This document shows positions 1 to 11,625 of a DNA stretch of 64,000 nucleotides, in pieces. The position numbers and the translations under genes are program-made. Source of the stretch: Sipunculus nudus (taxonomy: Eukaryota > Annelida > Sipuncula > Golfingiida > Sipunculidae). Below the pieces are notes generated by a model. The model saw only the letters and a list, made by a program, of their open reading frames with translations. It was not told the DNA's origin and ran no database searches. The stretch's first letter is position 1; the number at the start of each line of letters is the position of its first letter. The stretch lies in assembly GCA_026874595.1 (NCBI GenBank), contig CM049317.1, forward strand, positions 22,768,882 to 22,832,881, given 5' to 3'.

Positions 1-1239
1 GCTTAAAGCCCGCCCTAAGGAGTCCGCCTTGGCTTGCTCCTCCAGTCGTCTACAGTGACGAAGAGCATACTTGAATAGTCTCTTAGTGTGTACCATAACG
101 TTATGGATAGGGCCGCTGATCGGCCTCCCTGCCCGTTGCCATGCCAGAAAGGCGTCTCTGGCAGCGCCATGTGCGTCTCGAGCGTACTCATTCCACCCCG
201 GTATTGTTTTATACTTTTTCCTTTCTGAGCCAGATGTACATTTATCAATAAAACGATCTGCGTTATTGACCATTACGTTAACTAAGAAATCATATTGCAG
301 GTCAATTTTGGATAAATGATTCTTATCCTGACAGTTGACATTCTGACAGCGTTCAGTCTCATGAAAGAGGTCCGAAAAATCATGTATTGCATTCGCAACA
401 GCGTTATTATACACGACCAGTGACTGTTTACTTGTTTTTGCCCAGTTTGGTCTTTTACAGCTAAACGTTCTAGCTTCATGTTTTACACTAGGTATGCAAG
501 AGGTATTAACAGACATGCACAATGGTAAGTGATCTGACGTCACATAATCATATAAAACATCAATCATATCGATTGCTCCATGAGCATCCTGGGTACTTAC
601 ACAGTGGTCGAACCAGGAGGTAGTAGACCAAGAGTCACTTACATATTTGAATGCATTATCAAGAAATACATAATCAGAGAAGACATAACCATTATCGTCT
701 TTAAACTGTTTCAGTATGGATGCAAACAAAGAACCCGTTTTGTTTATATCAGCATTAAAATCTCCAAGGATGTATACAGCAGATGTCGGACATTGATTTT
801 TAACAAATACATCAATGTTAGCCAAACAATCAATATATGAGTCACATTTTTCATAGGACTCATATGGCAAGTATACAGTTATGAAACAAGCTTTTTTACC
901 ACAAACGTCAAGTGTTATGCCGCATGCCCAGTCACAATTGAGGGGAAGCGGTGTTATATACTTATCAAGCGACCTGTGCCAAAGAATCGCTACTCCACCG
1001 AATGGACGCCCCGGGCGTATACCATCTCCAGCGTCCATAGGTGATTCCCCAATTCCCCTAAAGTCGGCATGCAAGTCATTTAACTTTGTAATTAGTTCTT
1101 GTTTGTATAGCCAGTGTTCTTGTATACACAATATATGGGAATTAGCACATAATTTGTGCAGCTCGTAAAAAGAAGAGTCAAATCCACGGCAATTGAATGT
1201 AGAACATTTTATTTTGGATATATGTAGATTTTCACTCAT
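1..1239 (-). CDS. LINE ORF2 N-terminal part: AP-endonuclease domain (partial)
   Basis: From the ATG at 1,239-1,237 the minus strand stays open to position 1, about 413 codons. Near the N-terminus are FNCRGF and CIQEHWL (residues about 12-45), as in the first APE motif with its Glu. GDFNAD lies in the middle and SDHLP near residue 230; these are the Asp/Asn and Asp-His catalytic motifs. The domain nicks target DNA so that the RT can prime on it. After it comes a linker with GWNEYARDAH and a Trp/Arg-rich stretch typical of the region between endonuclease and RT in such ORF2 proteins. The RT lies outside the window. No stop or frameshift is visible, so this copy may be young. The start overlaps the ORF1 stop. 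Confidence 0.85.
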   Translation of the reverse strand, partial: MSENLHISKIKCSTFNCRGFDSSFYELHKLCANSHILCIQEHWLYKQELITKLNDLHADFRGIGESPMDAGDGIRPGRPFGGVAILWHRSLDKYITPLPLNCDWACGITLDVCGKKACFITVYLPYESYEKCDSYIDCLANIDVFVKNQCPTSAVYILGDFNADINKTGSLFASILKQFKDDNGYVFSDYVFLDNAFKYVSDSWSTTSWFDHCVSTQDAHGAIDMIDVLYDYVTSDHLPLCMSVNTSCIPSVKHEARTFSCKRPNWAKTSKQSLVVYNNAVANAIHDFSDLFHETERCQNVNCQDKNHLSKIDLQYDFLVNVMVNNADRFIDKCTSGSERKKYKTIPGWNEYARDAHGAARDAFLAWQRAGRPISGPIHNVMVHTKRLFKYALRHCRRLEEQAKADSLGRALS

Positions 1240-1612
1240 GTTGAGTTTGGGTTTTCTCCTTTTGCTTGAAGAACCTGCGCACTAACACATCCTTTGGCCA
1301 GCTGTCAGGCTCATAGAATTGCGCTATTTGGTCACATCGACCTTCTAGTTTGAATGACGCATATGTGTCATATCGCGTCTTTAGCTTTGTACATTCAAAT
1401 ACAACACTGAATTTTGTTTCCACATATGATTTCACCTCTTCCTCACTGGTATCAGGGTGTAGTCGTGTCACAAATAGCGATACAAGACGTTTCCTTGTGG
1501 TCAGTTGGCTACTAGGTGTAGACGATGTTCCAACAACAAAATTGCCTCGGCGATTCGTTTTACGACATGAAACAGGTGAAGACAAACGACTTATGTTACA
1601 GGAGTCATGGAG
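1232..1612 (-). pseudogene. LINE ORF1 C-terminal fragment (RRM-like)
   Basis: An open minus-strand frame of about 126 codons ends with TGA at 1,234-1,232. It contains LFVTRLHPDTSEEEV, then CTKLKTRYDTYASFK and WPKDVLVRRFF. This order matches the RRM-like C-terminal domain of ORF1 (gag-like) proteins of animal LINEs, which bind element RNA. The N-terminal part is missing: an in-frame TGA lies at 1,613-1,615 and there is no ATG before the conserved region, so I call it a fragment. The stop overlaps the ORF2 start in ATGAGTGA, which would suit translation re-initiation. The family call rests on motif recognition only. Confidence 0.7.
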
Positions 1613-1630
1613 TCATATACATTAAGTATT

Positions 1631-2590
1631 GTGTGGTGTTCGAAGGATCGAATATTTTTGTGCTCGAGTGTGTGTAACTATAACCGATCACTACAGAGTC
1701 ATAAAGCATGCCTGTAGGTGTGGTGTGATATTTTTTTATTGCTTTCGCACATTTATTGTTTATTTGATCATAAGCTCATAACATGATCCTTAGAGTCTTC
1801 AATACTGCACAATGATGTGTGCTGACTGGATACTGTAGGAATTGAATTGAAGTTGACTGGCATATCAGCTGCTCATATATGCTTATAAGCGTACAATGGG
1901 TATTGTGTGTAAGCACAAACAACTAATAAGATGTCATATCAAAGGATATAAAGATACTTAGGTAAAAGGTATTTAAGTGTGAAGTATATCAGTTGTTAAT
2001 ATACTGGTGTCCATATTACTTAATCAAAGGTAATCAAACAATCCAACACCACACCCAACTAAGCCTTTTGTGTTGTGAGAAGTATCCACATTCTTTTATA
2101 CTGACCTGCAAAATATCTATTTTGGAGAGTCACCACTACTGTCAGCATTGTCAAAATAATAGAAATTACGGAAAATATCACAGAAATAGAGCATACATTC
2201 ATTCGGCGGCAGTTAAACCTGTGGGTTAGACTGCCGTCAAGTTCAATTTCTCCTGTCGGCTGTTTAGCCCGAATACTAATCTGCCGGTACTATACCGGCT
2301 GTTTAGCCACTTCCTATTAATTATTCTAATTTCCTTTCAACCTATAAAGATACAGAATGCCAATTCCCAGTATGTATTTTTAGCATAATAAGTTTCACTT
2401 ACATTGTGTTATCTGAACAGAGAGTACTCGAGTCCAAGTCGGGTAATACCTTTTGAATATTCGAGACTTAAAATGGCTGTCCTTTACAACCTAGAATTGT
2501 ACATATACCACCTGCAAAGATCCTGAATTCAGCTGAAAATTTTCTATCCATATATGATACAGGTTGTTACACACCAAACCCTTTTATCAA

Positions 2591-2591
<1 letters not shown>
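1631..2591. other. AT-rich sequence, no gene seen
   Basis: The reading frames are short and non-conserved. No splice-flanked coding block, terminal repeats or RNA gene is recognised. Confidence 0.5.

Positions 2592-2638
<47 letters not shown>
2592..2638. repeat. (TA)n microsatellite
   Basis: About 23 uninterrupted TA dinucleotides. Confidence 0.98.
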
Positions 2639-2642
<4 letters not shown>

Positions 2643-2906
2643 TCAACAGGTTATACGGCTTTTATAGTTTCTTACAGAATCCTCTGATGAATGGAGCGAT
2701 TCTTTAGCGCATCAAGATCTTTCATTTAGAAAAGAAAATGAAAGTAAAACTAATTAATACAGGTGGACTTGTTTCGTTTTACTCACAAGAGAAATTGGTT
2801 TTATATTTGATCCCTATGGCCATATTAAATGCAGTATTACTGTTCCCGTTCCAAAATATAAATCTACACATATTTGCAACATGTATGTATGTATTTCCAG
2901 TGATTT

Positions 2907-2911
<5 letters not shown>

Positions 2912-2949
<38 letters not shown>
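2912..2949. repeat. (TA)n microsatellite
   Basis: About 19 TA dinucleotides. The short frame running into it (Ile-Tyr repeats) is an artefact of the repeat. Confidence 0.97.
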
Positions 2950-2952
<3 letters not shown>

Positions 2953-3251
2953 TTTTATCTTTTAATAATACCATTGTATTTGTTCCCTCTATATCTGCCA
3001 GACAAATAACTTTCTCGTGAAAGTTTAATATTTAGCTGTATACACATTCACCCGTTTATCTTTACGATCGGGCAATGGTAATGATGCAACAGCAGAAACA
3101 CATGCTCACAGAAATAAGACATTTATATGCATGAGGACTATTAGGCGAGTTCAAATTGGCCTTTCTACGATTGCAGGACATAATAGTACGGCGGTTCTTG
3201 CTAAATATAGTCACTAACCCCGAGCATGGGCATCCTTCCCAAGCATTGTAG

Positions 3252-3672
3252 GTTTTTCTTTTTTAATATTTATTTGTGGGGGCAACCGTCTCCATTTTTG
3301 TAATGCTAACTTATCTACGTATATGTACATCGTCAGAATTCTATTCCGGTATCGGACTATGTGACAGGGAAATATCACAAGCTTCATATCATTTTATATC
3401 CTGGCGTTAACCGGGCTAGGTAACTACTGCACCTGCCGGCCCTGGGTGCGCAATCGTTCCCATTGCTGGGTCATACCACCGAGGAACCCCCAAAAGGCGC
3501 ACTCGTTTGTGGGTAAAAAATGTCCTTTGGGCACGGCCTTCCTATTAAGCCTGCAGAGAGCTCAATCTTAATCGAAGCCGAACGTGAGAAATCTCACCGC
3601 CTCGGGCTGAGATTTGAACTCACGATCTCCCAGCTTTGTGTCCTGTTCTCTACCCCTGAGCCACAGTAGAAT
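3252..3672 (-). mobile_element. tRNA-derived SINE, family 1, copy 1
   Basis: On the minus strand the head at about 3,667-3,610 reads like a tRNA gene promoter, with an A-box-like tgtggctcaggggtagag and a B-box-like gagttcaaatc. The body shared by all family-1 copies follows: gcttaat...aaggc, gcgcctt, ccgaggaac-type blocks (seen here as their complements) and a GC-rich centre near 3,430-3,460. It ends with gcggttacctccacc-like sequence and a poly(A)-rich tail. Pol III transcription and LINE-dependent retroposition are known for such SINEs. This copy is diverged. Confidence 0.8.
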
Positions 3673-4581
3673 TGTAGCTAAAAGACCACTGACGAGGCCC
3701 GAAAAAAGGAAAATTTCTGCTACAACTCAAACAGAAGTACTATAGAGAGCTGTTGTCTAATATACATGATATAATCCAAATCACTCTCATTCATCATAAG
3801 TTCAGAGAAATAGATTGCAACACGATCCTTTCTGTCTTCGTCTTTGAAATACAGTAATATAGATCAAGTATCTCCTTTCTTTTTTTTCATTTTTCAGCAC
3901 TGTATTAAGGAATGGGTCATGTTATTAGAAGTATCATATTCCTGAAGATCCATTCTGACCAAAAAAAAGTAAGATGCGGCCTCCGATTATACATATTGCC
4001 GGGTTAAATTATGCACCAAATACCAAAAACGCTATCGTGTTGCCCTTCTCATATGGAAAGATGAAAGAGTAGATATAGCTTTAAAAGCAATACTATGTGT
4101 TCTCTCCTTTTTGTTGGAGTCTGTCGGCTGCAAAAGACCAACACGAGTTCAGTTTTTTTTGTGTTGATTTAAGTCTAAAGTTGGTGTGTATTGCAGCTAC
4201 CGAACTATTCAACCTTTCTTTATGGAATTGTTGAGATCTGGTACATCAATGTCGGAAAAAGAAAATATAGTATTTTGAATAAGAAAATGTTGCAACAAAT
4301 AGGTCACATTTAGCACCATATATACATATGGGCTGAAGATTAGGACCTGAATATCTATAGAGGACGTGGCCTTCTTCCAAACAACATTATTATTTATATT
4401 TTTTTTTCATACCTATACCATAATGTGCAGACTGCGGGATTAATTTCAAGCACGGGACGCATGCCTTACCTTGGAAATACAATCTAGTTAACTTGCATGA
4501 AACGAATGTTATTGTTTTCACTCGTTCTTTCTCGTGTCAGCAAAATTCTGGAGAACGGTATAACGGAGGTTATTGAATTTT

Positions 4582-4584
<3 letters not shown>
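3673..4584. other. AT-rich sequence, no gene seen
   Basis: No conserved coding block or repeat boundary is recognised by eye. A few poly-T and poly-A runs are present. Confidence 0.45.

Positions 4585-4631
<47 letters not shown>
4585..4631. repeat. (TA)n microsatellite
   Basis: About 23 TA units, followed by three CATA tetranucleotides. Confidence 0.97.
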
Positions 4632-4635
<4 letters not shown>

Positions 4636-6386
4636 CATACAGGCTGGTATTGTGAAAATCTCCAAGACTTGAAATGTTGGTGTAAATCCAAGCGTGAAAA
4701 AACCCGGAATGAATGTTTTATGGTGTTTTCTATTAAATATTTTACACTAGGACGCGTAGCATGGGACGATATGGCCATCATTGGAATGTGACAATGACGT
4801 CACTTCACATTCCGTTTCCCTGAAAGTTGCACAAAACCATCGTAGATCAAGGAGGCCGGGAATGGGGATGGGGTGGCGTTTGTGTGTTTTTAGTCAAGGA
4901 CAGATATACCATGATGTTCAGGGTGTCTCTCAAAATATTTTTTTCTAAAAGTTCCAAGGGAAAAAAAATTAAATAACCTTCCAAGGCACAAACTTTGAAC
5001 ACTAAACCTCCCGTGCTGGGTTTGTGTTTCTATATAGGAAGCTTTTTTTTATTCCATTTGCTTAGTAACATTAAACTTGAACAGTATCTCTGAACTGTCC
5101 TGACGAAAACATTCTAACAGTGAAATGTTAAATACCGACAATGACCTGTCCCCGTAATTCATGGCTTCATGTCTGTTGGCTTTATGGTATTCAGAAAAAT
5201 TTTGACTGAGCATAAAAATCAATAATGGAAAAAATACATGTGATACAGAACATTTGATGCGTGTCGCCATTCGTTTCCTGTAAAAACGACGATTGACTCC
5301 AAAGTCAATTTATCACTAGAATGGTCCGTCTCAGGAAGAGGGAGCAAATTGAAAACTAATATTCTCTAGCCTTTCCAGGCCAGCTTTAGCCCTCCTTTTT
5401 CTAAAGGTCTCACGTCAAGAGGAAATGAAAAATGATTGCCTGCAAATCCCAACTCGGAAAGATTTAGAGTTGGTCTATTTCCTGGTTCCTGTATATCCGC
5501 CACTGAAGCAGACAGTCTAGTCAACCCGTTCGTCATCAAGATAATGCCCTCAGCGTCCGGCAGAGACGACCAACATCATCGAAGATAAATGATGAACTGG
5601 ATGACAGACGGAGGGACGGGAGCTTCACTCGAAGTCATTTAAAATAGGGGTTGATACCGTGATTTCAAAAGGAGAAAGGGCCATCGTGTTCCACATCGGT
5701 ATACTGAGGATAGCTTAATATTCGCGGGGTTAAAATTTCACGATCTCGGATTTTTTTGTTTCGCGAGGGTTCAATTTTCGCGATCTAACCAAACAAAATA
5801 ACCTAATAGAATAGACCATTATCATATGACGAAATATGATTATTTTTTATTAAATAATAAGTGCGCAAAACGTGATAATTTGTTTGGGGAAAAGTCGAAC
5901 GTGTGGACATCACCTCGTTGCTACGTAAGTTGGGGTATTGATTTGAAAATATTCAAAAACGGATGAAACAAATGGTTAAAACATACGCCTCCATTATTTT
6001 AATATTTGGCCTAGAAATATTTCAGTTCCGTTGGCATTGTTTCGGGATGAAGAGGTACTGGTGGGAACAGTAATATTCTTTATGAAGACACCACACACGT
6101 TTTTATATCCAGCCCATATACCTAATTTTGGCCACAACCTCCCCATGAGGACGGGGCTCAAGATTTCTATGAGATAGCCAGCCCAGTTATGGTTGTAAAG
6201 ACGAGCATAATGCCCCCGGTACATGGCCATAATGTGATGATCCCTCCCGCTGAAGTCAATTTTTTTTATGCACAGTGAGCTCTGCTCAGTGCTGTCTAAT
6301 GTGTACATCCAGGGCAAAGCTTTGACTAGCTGGCTTAGTAACTGTTTTATGTTAAAAGAAAATAAAGGCAATTTTTACACTGCGAA
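4632..6386. other. Intergenic sequence with one short Tcgcggg-type repeat
   Basis: At 5,718-5,790 there is a block with repeated ttcgcgg and cgatc words (ttcgcggggtt, ttcgcgagggtt, ttcgcgatct). A related tttcgcgggaagg occurs near 55,565. It looks like a piece of a short dispersed element, but no boundaries can be set. The rest shows no gene. The 125-codon minus frame at 5,994-6,371 has no recognisable motif and I do not call it a gene. Confidence 0.4.
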
Positions 6387-6858
6387 TTTTTTTTTTATAT
6401 TTTTTTGTTGGAGGAAACCGCCCCCATTTTATTAATTGTTTCTTAACTCTTAGTACAGTAAAAAATCGCCTAAAGACCGCCTCGGTTTAGCGACCACCTA
6501 AAAATAACGACCACTTTATTGAGACCCCGTCGGTCGTCGTAATATCGGTTTCGGACCACGTGACAGAGTAGTATCCCATGTTCTCTCTCATTTTATAGCC
6601 TGGTGTTAACCAGGCCCGGTGACTAGAATACCTGCGGGCCCGGGGCGTGTAATCCTGACCATTACTCGGCCACACCACCGAGGAACCCCTAAAACGCCCA
6701 CTCGTATTTGAATGAAACACAGCTTTTGGGAACGGCCTTCCCATTAAGCCTGTAGAGGGCTCACCCTGGGTGGGTGCAGACCGTGAAAATCGCTGAATTT
6801 AGAACTCATAATTCCATGCTTTAGGCACTGTGCTGTACCCCTGAGCAACAAACCGGTT
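6387..6858 (-). mobile_element. tRNA-derived SINE, family 1, copy 2, with nested insertion
   Basis: This has the same body as the other family-1 copies: head near 6,858-6,790 with the complement of acccctgagcaaca, centre cctgcgggcccgggg near 6,630, and tail cgcccccatttt at the left. It is longer than its relatives because about 75 bp at 6,456-6,530 is extra. That block contains gaccgcc, gcgaccacc and acgaccac repeats, related to the gaccacc-rich block near 36,375. The nesting shows that this SINE copy is older than the inserted piece. Confidence 0.75.
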
Positions 6859-8922
6859 TTTGTCTCACAGCTTTATTAAAATGTAACTTTATCCCTAGCA
6901 AATCATTTTCGGCAAAATATTTTCTTGTACAAAGTTTGTTGATGATTGACAAAGACTGGTTTTGCGTCAATTTCCATTGAAAGCAAATTTGTTGGAGATT
7001 AAACATCACCAGAAAGAATGCGTATTTGATCATCTTCCTCCAGTTTATTTAATACTCAGACAATGAGTAATTGCATGGTTAAGTGAAATACATTTATTTT
7101 TTAACTCGGCTCTCCTACAGCGAACCCCGAGTGACACCTATCTTTTAGTTTGAAGTTGAATTCAATTTCCGACCGGTTAGCGCCCTTGAAACTAAACTGC
7201 CTTTGAGGTCTGTGTGCTTAGCAAGCGTAATGTAGTTTTTTATGGTATACATTATTCCATTGATTACCAACTATTCTTAAACACTTTACATCTCTTGTTT
7301 TGTGATCAATCCGCAACAATCTACTTAAATTATTTAACAGGGCCTGGAAATAGATCAAACACATGTCTGAACGGGCCACTGTTAGAATGGTTGAATATTT
7401 CATATACTTTCTCTTCAATGTGTGTCTCTATCCATTTACACTATTTGAGTATTTTCTGTACGTATATATTGTAGCAACTCATTATTTATGAGAAAAACTG
7501 TTTTTTTATAGAAAACTGTGTTGCGTGTATACCTGTGTGACCGAGTCGTGCTTGAAATGAAGCCCTTTCTGTCCGTAAAGGTCTTGTACATTCCTAAGTA
7601 ACATAATCCTTTGCAATTAATTGTGTATTACCACACGATTTTATTCATTTTGGCTGAACACAAAAGTTTACTAGCAAAAACCGTTCAAGAGCACGGGCTC
7701 GCTATCGTCAATTTGACCTGTTTTTTTTGTGTCGTTATGCGTGTGAGTAAACACAGTCCTCGCGTGTCTGTTAACCATGACAGCTGATCCCAGGTTCGAT
7801 CCTGCGCATTCATGACATTTCCCAAACAAGGAGAAGAAACGTGAAAGAAGAAGTTAAATAATAATTGTTGGGGAAGTTGCCCGTCTTGGCCACCAGGTGA
7901 AGCGACAGTTTTGTTTTGCGTCACTGATTACGACTGGTGCAAGCTCTTTTCCACTTGTGCACAACTGTTAGCAATAAAAATATTAACAGAAATTGTGTTA
8001 TGTAATGAGAAAACATATATATTTCATGTATATTATGCATATCTGCTGTGTGATTATGCCCCTTTCACATAAGCTGCCATGATGTGGATAGCGTGGACCA
8101 ACGATTTACTTTTTATGAGCATCAGGCGATATACTCGACAGCCCCAGGGACTTCCCTGTTACACTGTAAACGATGGGTTGCGTGCATAGCACCACTCACT
8201 GGGGGCAGTGAACCCGGACTCGGGTGTCAGATTTTCTAGAGAAAAAAGAAAACTGCATGCGGTGAAGGGTATCATTTTCCTGTGACTATAATCCGCTTGT
8301 ACTGTCACAACGCTGTCAAATGTCCAATATACAAGCCAACTATTTTTTTTCACTGAAGAAAGCTATTTTTGGTTCACGGATCTAGTTACAAAAGTAGGCG
8401 GTTTCATGTTACAAAATTCATTGCAGTTTTAATACATCTAAAAACTGTTAACTGATTCATGGTACAAAGAAGCTTTATGAGATAAACCTCACATAACTTT
8501 ACTAGATTTAATTTAATTGACCTATCCATGAACTCTATATGACCTTTATCGCATATTCATTTCAATGAATAATCATTAGCAGAGCAATGCCAGTTACCAA
8601 CCAAGTCGCTCTGGCATAGTTAACGGTCAATCCTCCCACAAGTGCAAAATTTGCATAATTTTGCAACTCTCCCAAACAGAAAACGTTTTGTCTACATCAG
8701 TACATGTGTTGGCATGTTTTCCGGGATATTTATTTTATACAAAGGAGAGTATAAAATGTGTTAGGCCAAAGGTTGCTTTAGTAATTTCGCCGGCTACCTA
8801 GTGAATAATAATGTCTTACCTGGCACGTAATTCGTATGAGACAAATAATCAAAATAAGGATATTTCAAAATGACTGCGATATATTCAGCACTGGAGAACA
8901 GAGATATGGCCATTCAACTTGA
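6859..8922. other. Intergenic; one possible weak tRNA-like SINE near 7,745-7,900
   Basis: At 7,793-7,803 ggttcgatcct matches a Pol III B box, followed by ccaaacaaggagaag. A clear A box is not seen, so this is only a possible remnant of a third SINE type. Nothing else in the block is recognised. Confidence 0.35.
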
Positions 8923-8970
8923 TGACGTCAGTCAATGCGACGTCATACGCCATCGACCATTGTGACGTCA
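8923..8970. promoter_or_regulatory. Cluster of CRE-like sites
   Basis: Two perfect TGACGTCA palindromes (8,923-8,930 and 8,963-8,970) flank a 7/8 match (cgacgtca, 8,938-8,945) within 48 bp. CREB/ATF proteins are known to bind this sequence. Function here is inference: no promoter or coding exon is recognised next to it. Confidence 0.4.
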
Positions 8971-9718
8971 CTATTGTATTGTACAGAGCTCTCACAACCA
9001 TTGGCATGGAAAGCCGCCTGTGTGGGAGCGTTGTTGGGGCATATACCATAATTAGGTTATCAGGGCGGAGCATAAGGACTCTGGTTGTGAGGTCAATTTA
9101 TTTGATATCCGGGAAAAAGTATACATGTTGTGCACTGGTTACGGCACTCTGCTATAGGCTCATGTATTCAAGTCTTTGAGCTAATAGCCCTGGCCAAGGT
9201 CATTAGCATAAGGCTGCAATCTTCCACCCGCCTCCGGGGTGAATAAGTAATGGTCTTGCTTGGTGGCCAAATTAAGCACGAATAATATACGAGCGCTTAT
9301 GACGGTTCCCTGCTTAGGTTGCAGACCACATTGGTTACTGAAGTACAGTAAAGAAGTAAGCCACGGCCCAAATAAGAAACCAAGAGTAAAGTAATCGATC
9401 ATTAGTTTGCAGTTCAATAGATTTTAAACCTAACCAAAAACTTTAATTTTTAGCATTTCTACCTGGACGGGACGGTGTGTCTTGTTTATTGTAGTTTGGC
9501 AGTTTACATTTTTAGAACCTTTAAGAAATACCCAAACTTGTTATCAAACATAATCAGGCCCACCTAAGAAGCGATTGATGGCCAAGAGACCAATGCCATC
9601 ATTAGAAACCTTGTATCACAAAGATGACACTATCACCTGATGACCTCAATTTTTGTATAAGGAACTTATTTATGTGACATGAAAATTATAGCTGGACTAG
9701 AAATTTGCATTATACTGA
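8971..9718. other. Intergenic, no gene seen
   Basis: An 86-codon plus frame (8,919-9,179) overlaps the CRE cluster but shows no recognisable motif. No repeat boundary is seen. Confidence 0.4.
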
Positions 9719-9966
9719 TTGCAAGCCTCTGACATTAACATTTTTGGCCACATACTCCCATGTTCATTCTTATACAGTGATTTTATATTTGTGAATATTC
9801 CTTGATGATATGCCTGTATCCGCATCAAATGCCGGATCTATAAAACTTTAATGTCTAGAAACTTTCATGTGAAACCCTTCAAGATTTCGTGAGTTATGTT
9901 GTTAACAATCACACAAAGAAAAACTGGAACGGGAATGAACGCCTATCCTGTTGGCGGAGGCTATTA
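9719..9966 (+). mobile_element. Short inverted-repeat element (GCCTCCGCCA family), copy A
   Basis: The left end is gcaagcctctg and the right end ttggcggaggc, an imperfect inverted repeat. Inside are the family marks: gtgaatattcc, gtgagttatgttgt, an ACAC-rich block and gaatgaacgc...atcctgttggcgg. It codes for nothing. Other copies are at 33.6, 38.3, 42.5, 44.1, 45.7 and 60.2 kb. Confidence 0.65.
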
Positions 9967-10130
9967 TGCATCAATTGTATGATAACATTTATTTAATTGT
10001 TACCACAATATAACACAGAATAACTCATAGCTGAGCCAATAATACTTAGTATATAGCCTTCACATTAATGACTGATGAATTTCAGTTATTTGTAATCAAG
10101 AACATCGAATATTTCAGTCTGTAACTGCAT
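9967..10130. other. Spacer, nothing seen
   Basis: AT-rich sequence between two repeats. Confidence 0.5.
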
Positions 10131-10540
10131 AAATAACAGGGGTAGGGCACAGTACTCAAGGCCGGGAGGTCGTGAGTTCGAGTCTCAGCCGATGCGGTGA
10201 GATTTTCACGGTCCGCCCGCATCCAGTGCAGTGCAGGCTTAATGGGAAGGCTGTGTCCCACAACCGTGTTTAACTCACAAACGAGTGCGTCTTTAGGTGT
10301 TCCTCGGTGTAATGACCCAGCAATGGGGATGATTACACACCCATGATCCCCAGGTGCGGTAGACAGCGGGCATGGGTGACGCCAGAATTCAAAAACAATA
10401 TGATGGGCACCCACTGCTACCGCCCTGTCACGCAGTCCAAAACCGAAATGGAAACCCTGCAGATGTACCTTTTTAGATTAGGAATTAGATCAGAGAGCAT
10501 AACAACTGGAAGCGGTTACCTCCACCAAATAAAAAATCAT
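10131..10540 (+). mobile_element. tRNA-derived SINE, family 1, copy 3
   Basis: The head at 10,131-10,190 carries ggggtagggcacag and the B-box-like gagttcgagtctc. The body follows with gcaggcttaatgggaagg, cgagtgcgtctttagg, the GC-rich centre near 10,340-10,375, ctaccgccctgtcacg and tggaaaccctgcagatg. It ends with gcggttacctccacc and a short A-rich tail. It is among the better preserved copies and is good for defining the consensus. Confidence 0.85.
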
Positions 10541-11480
10541 TTAAAAACTGCAACAATATTTTACATTATTGAACTGCACACATTCAGAAATAAATATGCA
10601 CATTTTCCATTTAAAACTGCACAAATAAAGGTCAACGTATATTCCCATGTAATAAGAAAGGCACCATTGTCAAATAGGGGATATATAGTTCATGCAGTAT
10701 AATATACCCCATGAATAAGTCTCAAGCTCACCGCATGCTAATAGACGAATGTACGTTCACATTGATTTTTTAAAATGTTAAATAAATATAATGTTAACAA
10801 CTCAATACGTGGTAAATTTCATGATATGTTCATCAGGGGAATTATATTAGATCTTAAATGACACCAAACAAATCGACGACAGGAACAAAAAGTATTATTT
10901 TAGCTAAAAGATTCACTATCAGTTCAATTACAATACAGTGAAGCCTTTATATTGTGGGCACCCTTGGGACTATGTCAAAATGTCAACTTTGTAGGGGTGC
11001 TCACTATACGGAGGTCATTAGTGTAACATATTTAATATTGAGGACTAAAAATGGCACTGTCACAAAAGCCCACTCTATAGAAGTGCTACTTTATATGTTC
11101 CCTACAGGTCCCATTGTACCAGTATTAGTAGGACTGATTGACGAGTTGCGGTTGTAGTGATACTAACACTGTTTTGGTCACATTGGTAGTAATAGTATAG
11201 CAGTAATAGATGTAATACAAGCGGAACACAAAAATATCGGATAGAACCACAAACACCTGTTTTATTTATATCTAAATTCTTTTACACTTTCTTCAGTATA
11301 GGAAATAATACCAGAAGAAGTTGTGGGATATCAGTAATTGTAGTCATTAACAGTATATACTGTATATAGTGGATCTTCATTTGCTGCATTTGAAGTGGTG
11401 GTCGTGCCACACTCTTCCTTGTGCTCAGTGTGTTAAAATTTGTCTTTGATGTAGTAGAAATTGAGTAGTTATTACCTTCA
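10541..11480. other. Intergenic, possible DNA-transposon scrap
   Basis: The stretch near 10,940-11,130 (cagtgaagcctttata, ggtgctcactatacgg) resembles decayed non-autonomous DNA elements, but I could not find its ends. No gene is seen. Confidence 0.35.
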
Positions 11481-11590
11481 TGATGTTAATAATGGTGATG
11501 ATGATGATTGTTATAATTATTATTAGTTTAATTACAACTACTACTGTTACTACTACGACTACAATGATTACTACGAAGATTACTACTGTG

Positions 11591-11621
<31 letters not shown>

Positions 11622-11625
11622 ATAA
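11481..11625. repeat. Trinucleotide-rich repeat, (ACT)n type with ATG/ATT variants
   Basis: An imperfect trinucleotide array ends with a run of about 12 ACT units (11,589-11,621). Both strands give long Thr- or Val-rich frames that are not genes. Confidence 0.9.

Larger units (their letters stand above)
1..1630 (-). mobile_element. LINE non-LTR retrotransposon, 5'-truncated and cut by window edge
   Basis: Two overlapping open frames on the minus strand have the order ORF1 then ORF2 of a non-LTR retrotransposon. ORF1 keeps only an RRM-like C-terminal part. ORF2 starts with an AP-type endonuclease and runs off the left edge before any reverse transcriptase is reached. An in-frame stop at about 1,613-1,615 with no ATG between it and the ORF1 fragment suggests truncation or decay at the 5' side. 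The clade is probably within the CR1/L2-like LINEs that pair an RRM-type ORF1 with an APE endonuclease, but without the RT this is inference. Confidence 0.85.

Noticed and set aside
5994-6371. 125-codon minus-strand frame
   Set aside because: It has no recognisable domain, and nothing around it suggests an exon. A chance frame is more likely.
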